Shown piece after piece: positions 31,626 to 40,954 of a stretch of 64,000 bases of DNA (position 1 is its first letter; every line of letters begins with the position of its first letter). The stretch lies in the NCBI GenBank assembly GCA_903828675.1, contig CAIKND010000221.1, positions 1 to 64,000 of the forward strand, given 5' to 3'. Source of the stretch: an uncultured Acidobacteriaceae bacterium. Its GTDB lineage: Bacteria > Acidobacteriota > Terriglobia > Terriglobales > Acidobacteriaceae. The position numbers and the translations under genes are program-made. The notes under the pieces are model-generated. The model made no database searches. It was not told the origin of the DNA and was given only the letters and a program-made list of their open reading frames with translations.

Positions 31626-33496
31626 CGCCTGGTCCCTTTCTTGGCGACCTTTTTCACGGCCTTCTTCGCGACTGGCTTGGCGGGCTTCTTCGCAGCAGGT
31701 TTTGCGGCCGGCTTCGAGACCGTCTTCGCTGGAGCCTTCTTTGCCGATGGGTTCGCAGGCTTGCCGGCTCGAATCGCGGCCACGTCGAGACCCAGCAGCG
31801 CGGCGATCTCCTCCATCCGCTCCGCCTTTTGGCCGTGACTTACGGAGTACTCACCGACTGCAAGATCGGCGACCACAAACCCCAGCGCCGCGGCGCGAAG
31901 CACCTGCTCATAAGGCAGCGCGGCAAGGCGCATGATCGCCCCGTCCCGCTTGCCGTAATCGAAAGCATCGTCCTTCATGCCAAGGTCAAGAGCGTGGGCA
32001 ACCGCCGCGCCCGCCTGTGCCGCCATTTGCGCGCATGCATGCCGGACGATAACCTCCTCGGCTTTTCCGGGCTTCACACGCGCCGCGGCAATCGCTTTCC
32101 ACAACCGCTCGCGATAGGCCTTCTCGGTCTCGACCTTTTTGAGCAGCTTCTCCCGCTCGGCTTTCTGCGCATCAGCCCTGGCCTTATCCTCGGCCGAAAG
32201 CTTCGGCGTTGTGCCGCCTCTGCTGCCGCTGGACTTTGCAGGCGCGGGCGCGTCTTTGCCATGGGTCGCGCACTTCTTGTCGCGGCAGATCTGTACGCGG
32301 CGCCCCATCAGCCTCCCGCTTACCCAGATCGCTGCTACCTGGCTGCCGCACTCCGCGCCGACGACCACGTTCCACTTGGCCTCGCCGGCCTTATCCTGCG
32401 CCGAGCCGTCATAGAGCATCACGAGTTCGGCTCTCTCTAACTCTGCCTTAACCCAGACCTTCAGTTTGGTTTCATAACAGTCAGGATCAGTGCAGGCATC
32501 CCGCAGGATGTCGTCAAAGAGTCCCTGCTCGCGGCGTGTCCGCTTCGGGCAGTCGATGCATGCCATGGGCGGAATCTCGTCTTCAAGCGGGAACGGCGCC
32601 TCTCCCAGGATGCGCAGCTCACGGCTCACGACGCGTTTGCGCAGTTCGGCCACCGTCTGGCGCGTGGGATGAAATCCGCCCATCGCGGCTTCCGCTTGAG
32701 CCTTCGCCACACAATCGGGCGCGCTGCACACCGTCTCCTTTTCATTCAACCAGGTGCGGCCCGAGTCCCTCAGCTCATCCTCTTCGGCCTCGCAGTATTT
32801 GCAAATGCCCTCATCGTCATCGTCATCACGGAAGGGATCGTCCGCGCCTTCGTCTTCTTCGCCTTCCTCCGGAGTCCGGTAACCGACCTCCAACCACTCC
32901 AGCAACTCCTGCTGTTGACGCGGGCTCAGGCGCGCCAGTTCCAGCGCGTGCCCCACTTCAATCGCGCCGTAGCTCAGCGCTTCACGAACCGGCTCAATGG
33001 CGTCGAGAAGCTTGAGGCGGCGGCTTACGTAGCCGGAAGGTATGCCGATCGCAGCGGCCACGCTCTCAACCGTTGCGCCCGGCTCTTCCACGAGCTTGCG
33101 GTAAGCTTCGGCCTCTTCCATCGGCGCCAGGTCCTGGCGTTGGCGGTTAGAGACGATGGCCTGCTCGCGCGCCTCTTCGTCCGTCAGTTCGCGGACGATG
33201 CACGGGCAGGTTGCTTTGCCGGCGATCTTCGAAGCCTCGAAACGGCGCTGCCCTGCGACGATCTCGTAAGCATCGGGCACGTTGCCCACGCCCGATATCG
33301 GCGAGCCCGTCATGCAGTCCAGATCAATCAGCCTTACGATCAGCGCTTCCAGAACGCCCTTAGCCTTGATCGAAGCAGCCAGTTCCTTGAGCGCAGCCTG
33401 GTCGATGGTCTTGCGGGATTCAGAGGGCGAAATTCTCAGCTCGCCGATCGGGATCTCGCGTATCTGCTCGTAGGCGACTTTCTTGGCGGCCGTCAT
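31622..33496 (-). CDS. ParB/RepB/Spo0J-family nuclease-like protein with zinc fingers and H1-like tail
   Basis: A 624-residue protein. Residues 5-110 form a ParB N-terminal domain (IPIGELRISPSESRKTID, YEIVAGQRRFEASK) and 110-200 the ParB helix-turn-helix (AAAIGIPSGYVSRRLKLL). Two C4 zinc-finger-like segments follow (CKYC...VCSAPDC near 245-280; CIDCPKR...CTDPDC near 330-360). The last 50 residues are a Lys/Ala/Pro repeat like histone H1. The ATG at 33496 overlaps the upstream stop (ATGA). Phage ParB-like proteins act in partition, gene regulation or as nucleases; without a ParA here, partition is unlikely. Confidence 0.8.
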   Translation of the reverse strand: MTAAKKVAYEQIREIPIGELRISPSESRKTIDQAALKELAASIKAKGVLEALIVRLIDLDCMTGSPISGVGNVPDAYEIVAGQRRFEASKIAGKATCPCIVRELTDEEAREQAIVSNRQRQDLAPMEEAEAYRKLVEEPGATVESVAAAIGIPSGYVSRRLKLLDAIEPVREALSYGAIEVGHALELARLSPRQQQELLEWLEVGYRTPEEGEEDEGADDPFRDDDDDEGICKYCEAEEDELRDSGRTWLNEKETVCSAPDCVAKAQAEAAMGGFHPTRQTVAELRKRVVSRELRILGEAPFPLEDEIPPMACIDCPKRTRREQGLFDDILRDACTDPDCYETKLKVWVKAELERAELVMLYDGSAQDKAGEAKWNVVVGAECGSQVAAIWVSGRLMGRRVQICRDKKCATHGKDAPAPAKSSGSRGGTTPKLSAEDKARADAQKAEREKLLKKVETEKAYRERLWKAIAAARVKPGKAEEVIVRHACAQMAAQAGAAVAHALDLGMKDDAFDYGKRDGAIMRLAALPYEQVLRAAALGFVVADLAVGEYSVSHGQKAERMEEIAALLGLDVAAIRAGKPANPSAKKAPAKTVSKPAAKPAAKKPAKPVAKKAVKKVAKKGTRR

Positions 33497-34461
33497 TCGG
33501 CACCGCCTTGATCGTGGCGCGTGTTGTGTCCGCAAAATTCGTCATCGGGGTTTTCCCGACTAACGCGCTCAAGCACGTCGAGCATCTGGGTTCGTGTCAT
33601 CAATCCTTCCGGCGTCGGAAAATCTTCGTACTGCAGCTCAGTCCCGATCCACTTTTGCGTGCAACGCCGAATGATCCACTCCGCGCTTTCTTGCGGCTCG
33701 CGCGGGCGAATCCCGTCGCCCGCGCGGACCGTCTCCCCTTGAACACCCACGCAACCAAAACCTGTTGCGCGGGGCCCGTTTTCTGGCGCGGCCTCCTTTC
33801 CCTTGGAATCAAAATCCGAAGTAGACGTGAGTTCGCCGATGATGCCGAGCACGCGGCCGGTCCGGCAAGTGTCCGTGTGCTGCAGACGGCCCAGGTGCTC
33901 GGTCATCTGGCACTCCCTGCACCAAGACGCCGCGTGGGCTCCAGCCGGAATCGGCGCCCAGTCCTTGCCCAGGATGTTTTGTTCCGCCAGATCCCGCGCC
34001 GCAAACAGGAGCTGCGACAGCAAGTCCTCGCGGCGGACAAGGCGAGCTTTCAGAATTCGCAGGCTGGAATCGAAAGCAACGAGCAGGTCGCCGTCTTCGA
34101 TGGAATCGCGTTGCCGCCAGATCAGATCCGCCGGCGGCTCATTGTTAAGCAAGCGCAGCAGCGATGGTGGCACATGAGCGGCAATGCCAGGGTTGGCTTT
34201 GGCCCAGTTTGAGCCCCCCCCAGGGAAGCGGGTGACGGCGTTCGGCGAGACGGCGCAGTCAGCGGCGTGCACAAAGCCGACGCCGGGCTGATCGATCCCT
34301 ACACAGCAAAACGGCGCCTGGGCAGCGTTAGCCGCCTCGGGCGCCGTTTCCATACTGACGGGTTCCAGGACTTCTGTTGATACTACTGGACTTGTGGTTG
34401 GAACTTCAGGCGCCCGGCCGATTTCAGCCGGTGCTCTAACGGGCAAGAGGGGCGAATGCAT
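33493..34461 (-). CDS. Unknown 322-residue protein, first gene of prophage early operon
   Basis: A 322-residue protein with a disordered Pro/Thr/Glu-rich N-terminus, a Cys/His block (PFCCVGIDQPGVGFVHAADC), a helical middle (LLSQLLFAARDLAEQNIL) with WCRECQMTEHLGRLQHTDTC that looks like a zinc site, and a C-terminal helical part. No enzyme motif is seen. It is the most upstream gene of the minus-strand prophage run; its ATG at 34461 has AGGAG 10 bases upstream. It overlaps the ParB-like gene by 4 bases. Confidence 0.55.
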   Translation of the reverse strand: MHSPLLPVRAPAEIGRAPEVPTTSPVVSTEVLEPVSMETAPEAANAAQAPFCCVGIDQPGVGFVHAADCAVSPNAVTRFPGGGSNWAKANPGIAAHVPPSLLRLLNNEPPADLIWRQRDSIEDGDLLVAFDSSLRILKARLVRREDLLSQLLFAARDLAEQNILGKDWAPIPAGAHAASWCRECQMTEHLGRLQHTDTCRTGRVLGIIGELTSTSDFDSKGKEAAPENGPRATGFGCVGVQGETVRAGDGIRPREPQESAEWIIRRCTQKWIGTELQYEDFPTPEGLMTRTQMLDVLERVSRENPDDEFCGHNTRHDQGGAE

Positions 34462-34505
34462 GAGGGGCTATCTCCTGTTTTTTCAAGAGATAAGCCACGG
34501 CAGGC

Positions 34506-34511
34506 TACAAT
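34506..34511 (+). promoter_or_regulatory. -10 box of the tRNA-Arg promoter
   Basis: TACAAT lies 9 bases before the mature tRNA end. A clear -35 box is not present at 17 bases upstream, so strength is uncertain. Confidence 0.4.
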
Positions 34512-34520
34512 ACTTTCTGT

Positions 34521-34597
34521 GGGCGAGTAGCTCAACTGGATAGAGCACCGGCCTTCTAAGCCGGGGGTTGTGGGTTCAATCCCCGCCTCGCCCACCA
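34521..34597 (+). tRNA. tRNA-Arg (anticodon UCU), CCA encoded
   Basis: The acceptor stem GGGCGAG (34521-34527) pairs with CTCGCCC (34587-34593), followed by A-CCA. The D arm GCTC...GAGC, anticodon arm CCGGC-CTTCTAA-GCCGG (anticodon TCT at 34555-34557) and T arm with GGTTCAATCC are all intact. It lies 60 bases from the first prophage gene, in opposite orientation, and is a natural candidate for association with the integration site, although its 3' end points away from the prophage. Confidence 0.95.
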
Positions 34598-35065
34598 TTC
34601 CCCTCTAAGCCGTTCCCTCCTGGCAAAAGATGCGAAGACATCCTCGCGATGAACTGTGCGCTTACTTCGCAAGCCAATCAGGCCAAGGTATTGGCGAACC
34701 AGTTAACTTCTGCGACGAATCCCCGGGCGTGCGCGCCGATTCTAGGCCTGCAACATGGCCATTTCTTATGTCTAGTGGGTAGAACGGGTGAAAAGCCGGC
34801 GTAAAGCCCATGCGCTGCAATATTTGCTTGTAATTGAACTCTACTTGAACGATACTTCTTCCGCAAACTCCTCCCCCTAGTTTATCGCTCTGGAACGCCA
34901 GAGTAACTGCGCGAAACGGATTACAGTTTATGCCCCGCGTTGCCATCACAACGAACGCTTTGTTGCCGGTAGCGAAGGTTGGGTCAACGTTGGGTTGCTT
35001 CTCCGAAGCACGCACATGGCTGTTCCGGGGCCTCTAATGCCTGACTGTGTTTTGAGGTGATTCTC
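34598..35065. other. Intergenic region with no supported gene
   Basis: Between the tRNA and the NHL-repeat gene no convincing gene is seen. A minus-strand open frame (34662-35015) has no ribosome binding site or recognisable domain. GAGGTG before 35066 is the ribosome binding site of the next gene. An attachment-site remnant could lie here but no direct repeat of the tRNA 3' end is visible in the window. Confidence 0.5.
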
Positions 35066-38000
35066 ATGCAGCATTATCCCGTTCGCAATCTGTCGTCGTT
35101 TTCGGTTGTATCCAAATCTCCGGCATGGGCCATTTGGCATCGCCTTGGCCTATTCATCCTTATACTTGCGGGTTTATTGCTGCCGGCGACTGCCCAAGCG
35201 CAGTACAACGGTGTCCAAACCACGTTCCCCGCGAGCGGCCTGACTAACCCATTGGGGGTCGGCGTAGACAGCTACGGCAACGTGTTCATTGCGGATACCA
35301 ACAACAACCGAGTGGTTTCGCTTTCGCCCGATGGCACCTTTCAGACCACGGTCGCTAGCGGGTTGACTCTTCCCCGCGGAGTAGCGAGGAGTCTCGCAGG
35401 CGATCTATTCATCGCGGATATGACCGACGGCGGCCGCGTAATAAAACTGACGGGCGGCAGCGGTACGCCGACAACAGTGGGTACGGGATTGTCTTCTCCT
35501 TATGGAGTTGCGGTGGACGCGGCAGGAGATTTGTTTATCGCCGATTTTGGCAATGGCCGCGTTGTGGAGGTGCCCGCAGGCGGCGGTGAACAGACAACGG
35601 TTCCTGTCACTGGGTTGGTTTCCCCCAGTGCGGTGGCGGTGGACGCGGCAGGAGATTTGTTTATCGCGGATGCCGGAAACCACGACGTCGTAGAGGTCCC
35701 GTGGACCGGGACAGCGTGGGGCACTCAAACCACGGTGGGCTGCGGGTTTTCCGCGCCCAATGGTCTGGCCGTGGATGCGGCGGGCTTTGTGTATGTATCA
35801 GATGCCGGAAGCAATGCTGTTTACAAGGTGGCTCAGGGAACGGTCTGCCATCAGACCACTGTGGGCAGTGGACTGTCTGGCCCCGGCGGCGTGGCAGTGG
35901 ACGCGTTGGAAGATGTATTCATCGCGGATTCCGGCAACAACCGTGTGGTCGAAGTGCAGACCCAAAGCGTGAACTTCGGTTCGCAGCCAGTGGGCAAAAC
36001 CAGCGATACGCTGACGATGAACTTCACCGCTCCCGCTGGCGCGACGGTCGGTAGCGTCGCCTTCCTGACCGTGGGCAACAAGAACATGGACTTTGCCGAT
36101 GCCGGTGGCAGTACCTGCACAGCGCAAACTTACACGGTGGCCACGGATTGCGTGGTCAACGTCAACTTTACGCCTCGTGCACCCGGCCTGCGCCGCGGCG
36201 CGCTTGCCATTTACGATGGCGCGGGAAGCCCGCTCGGTTCCTGGCGTATATACGGAGTCGGAACCGGGCCGCAGGTAGCTTTCGGCGCCCCGAAGACTGC
36301 TGTTTCGGGCACCGGCAATCCGGATCTTGCGAATGCTACAGGTATTCGGACGGATGCAGCGGGCAATTTGTATGTGGCGCTCATGGCCGATGTCACCAAT
36401 CACACCAGCAGCGGCTCCGTGATTGAGTTCAAGAAGAGCGGCTCGGGGTTCAATGCCGCGGTTACGGTGGTAAGTGGCATCAGCTACGCAACTGACGTGG
36501 CTATTGACCCCGCCGGCAACCTGCTGGTGGTGAGTGAGGCGAATTCCAATGGGGATGCACAGAGCGGCGCACTGCTGGCATTCCAGAGGACCACAACGGG
36601 CTGGGGTCCGCCGAGCGTGGTTCTCAGCGGGTTGAACTATCCCTATGGGGTTGCTGTGGACGCTACGGAGAACGTGTTCCTGACGGTTAAAGGCGACGGT
36701 AAGATCATCGAACTTCCCCTCGTAGGAGGGAGTCTTGGTTCTCCGGTGACCATAGCCACGGGATTGTCTAACTTGGAGTATCTTGCCTTCGATGACGATG
36801 GATGGTTGTTTGCGACGATGGCTTGGGACGAGACAGGGCAAGCCAGCACCGGCAAATTGATAGCGATACCAAAGAATGGATCCAGTTATGGTACGCCGGT
36901 CACGTTGGCCAGCGGGCTGAGTGTGCCACAAGGTCTGGTCGTGGATGCCAACGATAACGTATTTCTGGTAACCAACGCCGACAGCAACAACTTCGACCCC
37001 GCCACCGGGACTATCCTGAAGGTCCAATATTACGCGAAGGTGGCCAATAGCAAGCCCGTTACCCTGGCCGATGGTGTGTCGTGGCCCACGAGCGTGGCTC
37101 TGGATGGCTCCGGCAATATCTTCTTCGCCGACTCGCTGGTGAGCCAGGTATTCGAGTTGCCGCGTTCTACCCCGCCCACGTTGAACTTTAATTCCACGGT
37201 TGTAGGGATGACCAGCGACGATAGCCCTCAGATAGTGGAACTTCTGAACATCGGCAACACTGAACTGACTTTTCCCATCCCGGCCACAGGGAGTAACCCA
37301 AGCGTCTCTGCGAACTTCGCGCTCGCCGGCAGTGGCCTATCGGCCTGTCCGCTTGTAACGTCAGGCTCGTCGTCATCGGCAACGTTGGCGCCGGCCTCCA
37401 GTTGCTTTTTGCCCATCAACTTCGTTCCGACAGCGGTCGGTACTCTTGACGGTTCGCTGGTGCTGAAGGACGACTCGCTCAACTTCGCACCGCCGCTGGT
37501 CGCCATGGTCAATGGTCCGCTAATGCATGCCGGTGACTCGCCGAACGTTGCCGCTCCCACCTATGCGCAACAGACCATCCCATTGGTTGGGACTAGTGTG
37601 TCGCCTTTGGCGGCACTGACATCCCCCACGCCGGGGACGGAACTGGGAGCCACCAAGGTGACCTTTCAATGGACATCGGGGACCGGGGTTAAGCAGTACC
37701 GTCTCTGCCTGACCACCGTTGCAGGTTCGTGCAACTTGTATAACTCGGGCTACATAACAGCCACTGCCGCCACCGTACCTAGTTTGCCGGCCAAGGGGGC
37801 AACAGTCTACGCGCGGCTCTATTCGCTTTTGAAAGGCATCTGGCAGTACCAGGACTACACCTATACGGAGGCGCAGCCGGTACCGGCGGCTCTAACAGAT
37901 CCAACACCCGGGCCGGGGACGGTGCTGGGCACTTCAAACGTGTCCTTCCAGTGGAACACCGGCATTGGAGTCACCGAGTACCGTCTATGTCTGGCCACCG

Positions 38001-38725
38001 GCGCAGGTCTGTGCAACTTGTATAACTCGGGCTACACCACAGCCACTACCGCCCTTGTGGTCAGTCTGCCGGCCAAGGGGGCAACGGTGTACGCGCGGCT
38101 CTACTCGCTTGTGAATGGGGTCTGGCAGTACCAGGACTACACCTACACGGAGGCGCAGCCGGTACCGGCGTCGCTGACGGCTCCAACACCCGGGCCGGGG
38201 ACGGTGCTGGGCACTTCAAACGTGTCCTTCCAGTGGAACACTGGCATTGGAGTTACCGAGTACCGTCTATGTCTGGCCACCGGCGCAGGTTTGTGCAACT
38301 TGTATAACTCGGGCTACACCACAGCCACTACCGCCCTTGTGGCCAGTTTGCCGGCCAAAGGGGCAACGGTGTACGCGCGGCTCTATTCGCTTGCGAATGG
38401 GATCTGGCAGTATCAGGACTACACCTACACGGAGGCGCAGCCGGTACCGGCCGCTCTGAGGACTCCAACACCCGGACCAGGGACCGTGCTGGGCACCAGC
38501 AACGTGGCCTTTTCGTGGACTGCCGGCCTGGGAGTTACGCAGTACCGTCTCTGCCTGACCACTGTCGCAGGTTCGTGCAATTTGTATAACTCGGGCTACA
38601 CCACAGCCACTACCGCCCTTGTGGCCAGTTTGCCGGCCAAAGGGGCAACGGTGTACGCGCGGCTCTATTCGCTTGCGAATGGGATCTGGCAGTATCAGGA
38701 CTACACCTACACGGAAAGTCACTAA
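35066..38725 (+). CDS. Secreted NHL-repeat beta-propeller protein with Ig-like and four tandem C-terminal repeats
   Basis: A 1219-residue exported protein. Signal peptide residues about 20-45 (LFILILAGLLLPATAQAQ). Then NHL-type propeller repeats of the form G-VAVDAAGDLFIADxGNxRVVEV over residues 50-300, a choice-of-anchor/ASPM-like beta domain (NFGSQPVGKTSDTLTMNF), a second propeller (residues 390-680), another such domain, and finally four repeats of 93-94 residues containing YRLCL, CNLYNSGY and VYARLYSL...WQYQDYTYTE. The ATG at 35066 is chosen for GAGGTG 7 bases upstream. Such proteins are frequent in Acidobacteria; surface or matrix binding is inferred. Confidence 0.85.
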   Translation: MQHYPVRNLSSFSVVSKSPAWAIWHRLGLFILILAGLLLPATAQAQYNGVQTTFPASGLTNPLGVGVDSYGNVFIADTNNNRVVSLSPDGTFQTTVASGLTLPRGVARSLAGDLFIADMTDGGRVIKLTGGSGTPTTVGTGLSSPYGVAVDAAGDLFIADFGNGRVVEVPAGGGEQTTVPVTGLVSPSAVAVDAAGDLFIADAGNHDVVEVPWTGTAWGTQTTVGCGFSAPNGLAVDAAGFVYVSDAGSNAVYKVAQGTVCHQTTVGSGLSGPGGVAVDALEDVFIADSGNNRVVEVQTQSVNFGSQPVGKTSDTLTMNFTAPAGATVGSVAFLTVGNKNMDFADAGGSTCTAQTYTVATDCVVNVNFTPRAPGLRRGALAIYDGAGSPLGSWRIYGVGTGPQVAFGAPKTAVSGTGNPDLANATGIRTDAAGNLYVALMADVTNHTSSGSVIEFKKSGSGFNAAVTVVSGISYATDVAIDPAGNLLVVSEANSNGDAQSGALLAFQRTTTGWGPPSVVLSGLNYPYGVAVDATENVFLTVKGDGKIIELPLVGGSLGSPVTIATGLSNLEYLAFDDDGWLFATMAWDETGQASTGKLIAIPKNGSSYGTPVTLASGLSVPQGLVVDANDNVFLVTNADSNNFDPATGTILKVQYYAKVANSKPVTLADGVSWPTSVALDGSGNIFFADSLVSQVFELPRSTPPTLNFNSTVVGMTSDDSPQIVELLNIGNTELTFPIPATGSNPSVSANFALAGSGLSACPLVTSGSSSSATLAPASSCFLPINFVPTAVGTLDGSLVLKDDSLNFAPPLVAMVNGPLMHAGDSPNVAAPTYAQQTIPLVGTSVSPLAALTSPTPGTELGATKVTFQWTSGTGVKQYRLCLTTVAGSCNLYNSGYITATAATVPSLPAKGATVYARLYSLLKGIWQYQDYTYTEAQPVPAALTDPTPGPGTVLGTSNVSFQWNTGIGVTEYRLCLATGAGLCNLYNSGYTTATTALVVSLPAKGATVYARLYSLVNGVWQYQDYTYTEAQPVPASLTAPTPGPGTVLGTSNVSFQWNTGIGVTEYRLCLATGAGLCNLYNSGYTTATTALVASLPAKGATVYARLYSLANGIWQYQDYTYTEAQPVPAALRTPTPGPGTVLGTSNVAFSWTAGLGVTQYRLCLTTVAGSCNLYNSGYTTATTALVASLPAKGATVYARLYSLANGIWQYQDYTYTESH
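37615..38725 (+). repeat. Four tandem 282-bp coding repeats
   Basis: Units start near 37620, 37897, 38179 and 38461. The last three have an exact 282-bp (94-codon) period and long stretches of identical bases; the first lacks two codons. High DNA identity in the third codon position points to recent duplication or gene conversion rather than old protein repeats. Confidence 0.85.
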
Positions 38726-38740
38726 CGAAGTCAACATCAT

Positions 38741-38776
38741 TGCCTCACGCCGCGCTCAACAGCGAGGCGTGGGGCA
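38741..38776. terminator. Stem-loop after the NHL-repeat gene
   Basis: TGCCTCACGCC and GGCGTGGGGCA pair with one wobble, with an inner CGCT/AGCG stem, 16 bases beyond the stop codon. There is no U-run, so it may be a factor-dependent end or an RNA-stabilising structure. The rest of 38777-39038 shows no gene. Confidence 0.45.
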
Positions 38777-39038
38777 ACAGCCCCGCCATAGTCCTCACAG
38801 CCGGAAAAGAAATCCGTGAGCCCAACTCAGGGCTCCACAGCCGCACCTTCCCGGGTGTATGATTCATCCGCCGCGTCCCCTTCGTGGCTCATCGCTCGTT
38901 GTCGTTCGAAGCCTATGAAGTCGAGGGGTACACCTTTCTCAATCGGGTGGACCTTGCCGCCGTGTCGGTGAGGCCTGCCGAGATGGAAGGCCGTTCGCGG
39001 GTACGCGGAAGTGTGGAATCCCCGAGGAGGAAGGAACC

Positions 39039-40568
39039 ATGGCGACATCGACCGAAGTGCATCCGGGCAGGCTCAGCAACGGCGTGAGCTTTCGCCCGCG
39101 TTACGGCAACTATATTGGTGGCAAGTGGGTTGAACCCGCATCCGGCCAGTACTTTGAAAATGTCACACCTATTACCGGAAAAGCTATTTGCGAGATTCCG
39201 CGTTCGAATGCGCAGGACATTGAGCGGGCGCTCGACGCGGCCCATGCGGCGCGCGAGAGTTGGGGCCACACCAGTCCCACGCACCGGGCCGTGATTCTGA
39301 ACCAGATAGCGCAGCGCATGGAGGACAACCTCGACATGCTTGCGCTGGCCGAAACCTGGGACAATGGCAAGCCGATCCGTGAAACCACCGCAGCAGACCT
39401 GCCGCTGGCCGTTGATCATTGGCGCTACTTTGCCGGATGCATTCGCGCGCAGGAAGGTGCGATTTCCGAGATCGATCATGAGACGGTGGCGTACCACTTC
39501 CACGAGCCGCTGGGCGTGGTTGGGCAGATCATTCCGTGGAACTTTCCAATTCTGATGGCAACGTGGAAGTTAGCTCCGGCTCTGGCCGCGGGCAACTGCG
39601 TGGTGCTGAAACCTGCGGAGCAGACCCCAGCCAGCATCCTGGTGTGGGCCGAGCTCGTGGGCGACTTGCTGCCGCCGGGCGTGCTGAATATTGTTAACGG
39701 ATTTGGGCTGGAGGCCGGCAAGCCGCTGGCATCGAGTTCGCGCGTGGCCAAGATAGCCTTTACGGGCGAAACTACAACAGGCCGGCTGATCATGCAATAC
39801 GCCAGCCAGAACCTGATTCCGGTCACGCTGGAGTTGGGCGGCAAGTCCCCGAATATCTTTTTTGCCGACGTGCTGGAAGAGGACGACGATTTCTTTGACA
39901 AGGCCATTGAAGGCTTTGTGATGTTTGCGCTGAATCAAGGCGAAGTTTGCACCTGTCCAAGTCGTGCACTGATTCAGGAGAGTATCTACGACCGCTTTAT
40001 GGAGCGGGCGCTCAAGCGGGTGGCCGCCATCAAGCAGGCTAATCCGCTGGACAACTCAACCATGATCGGTGCGCAGGTTTCCAGCGAGCAGTTAGAGAAA
40101 ATTCTGAGTTACATCGACATAGGTCACAAGGAAGGCGCCGAGTTGTTGATTGGGGGCGAACGGGCTCACCTAGGCGGCGAACTTGAAGATGGCTACTATG
40201 TGCAGCCTACCGTGTTTCGCGGCCATAACCGCATGAGGATCTTTCAGGAAGAGATCTTCGGGCCGGTGGTTTCAGTCACAACTTTCAAGACCGAAGAAGA
40301 AGCGCTGGCCATCGCCAACGACACGCTCTACGGCCTGGGCGCGGGACTGTGGAGCCGCGACGCCAATCGTTGCTATCATCTGGGGCGCGGTATTCAGGCG
40401 GGCCGGGTGTGGGTCAACTGCTACCATGCGTATCCCGCGCATGCTGCCTTTGGTGGTTATAAGCAATCCGGCATTGGCCGCGAGACGCATAGCATGATGC
40501 TTGACCACTATCAGCAAACCAAGAACCTGCTGGTAAGTTACAGCCCGAAGAAACTGGGCTTCTTCTAA
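39039..40568 (+). CDS. NAD-dependent aldehyde dehydrogenase (AcoD/ExaC-type acetaldehyde dehydrogenase)
   Basis: A 509-residue class-3-type aldehyde dehydrogenase, full length. Key parts: the substrate/NAD motifs IIPWNFPILMATWKLAPAL near 164, FTGETTTGR near 241, general base Glu265 in LELGGKSPN, nucleophile Cys304 in GEVCTCPSR, and EEIFGPVVSV near 405. It oxidises acetaldehyde or related aldehydes to acids. GAGGAAGG lies 6-12 bases before the ATG. It forms a two-gene operon with DUF779 (8-base gap), the usual pairing for AcoD/ExaC enzymes in ethanol, acetoin or propane-type metabolism. The exact substrate is not fixed by sequence. Confidence 0.93.
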   Translation: MATSTEVHPGRLSNGVSFRPRYGNYIGGKWVEPASGQYFENVTPITGKAICEIPRSNAQDIERALDAAHAARESWGHTSPTHRAVILNQIAQRMEDNLDMLALAETWDNGKPIRETTAADLPLAVDHWRYFAGCIRAQEGAISEIDHETVAYHFHEPLGVVGQIIPWNFPILMATWKLAPALAAGNCVVLKPAEQTPASILVWAELVGDLLPPGVLNIVNGFGLEAGKPLASSSRVAKIAFTGETTTGRLIMQYASQNLIPVTLELGGKSPNIFFADVLEEDDDFFDKAIEGFVMFALNQGEVCTCPSRALIQESIYDRFMERALKRVAAIKQANPLDNSTMIGAQVSSEQLEKILSYIDIGHKEGAELLIGGERAHLGGELEDGYYVQPTVFRGHNRMRIFQEEIFGPVVSVTTFKTEEEALAIANDTLYGLGAGLWSRDANRCYHLGRGIQAGRVWVNCYHAYPAHAAFGGYKQSGIGRETHSMMLDHYQQTKNLLVSYSPKKLGFF

Positions 40569-40576
40569 GGGGAGTT

Positions 40577-40954
40577 ATGGCGGAGTTACCTGTGCAGGTG
40601 CTGGCGACCGACCTCGCCATCCATCTGATAAGAACTTTGCGCCAGAAGCATGGGCCGCTGATGTTTCACCAGTCGGGGGGCTGCTGCGACGGCAGTTCCC
40701 CGATGTGTTATCCGCGCGGCGAGTTTCTAGTTGGAGACGTGGATGTTCAGTTGGGTGAAGTGGATGGCGAGCCGTTCTACATGAGCCGCAGCCAGTTTGA
40801 GTATTGGAAACATACGCAACTGACGCTCGATGTGGTGCCGGGCCGCGGAGGCATGTTTTCGCTCGATGGGCCTGAGGGGCTACGGTTTTTTATCCGCTCG
40901 CGCGTATTCGACGACCAGGAGATTCGCGCGCTGCGCGTGGCCGGACGGATCTAG
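40577..40954 (+). CDS. DUF779 protein, partner of aldehyde dehydrogenase
   Basis: A 125-residue DUF779 protein with the landmarks MFHQSGGCCDGSSPMCYP near residue 30 and GEVDGEPFYMSRSQFEYWKHTQL near residue 60-80. DUF779 genes almost always follow an AcoD/ExaC-type aldehyde dehydrogenase; the two conserved Cys suggest metal or thiol chemistry, but the role is unproved. The stop codon TAG lies inside the CTAG flank of a mobile element, so the insertion has left the protein intact up to its last residue or has supplied the stop codon. Confidence 0.9.
   Translation: MAELPVQVLATDLAIHLIRTLRQKHGPLMFHQSGGCCDGSSPMCYPRGEFLVGDVDVQLGEVDGEPFYMSRSQFEYWKHTQLTLDVVPGRGGMFSLDGPEGLRFFIRSRVFDDQEIRALRVAGRI

Noticed and set aside
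34662..35015. A 117-codon minus-strand frame between the tRNA and the NHL-repeat gene.
   Set aside because: No ribosome binding site, no recognisable domain and no conserved-looking motif; treated as intergenic.
35798..37027. A 409-codon minus-strand frame opposite the NHL-repeat gene.
   Set aside because: Antisense shadow; its length follows from the repeated codon pattern of the propeller gene.
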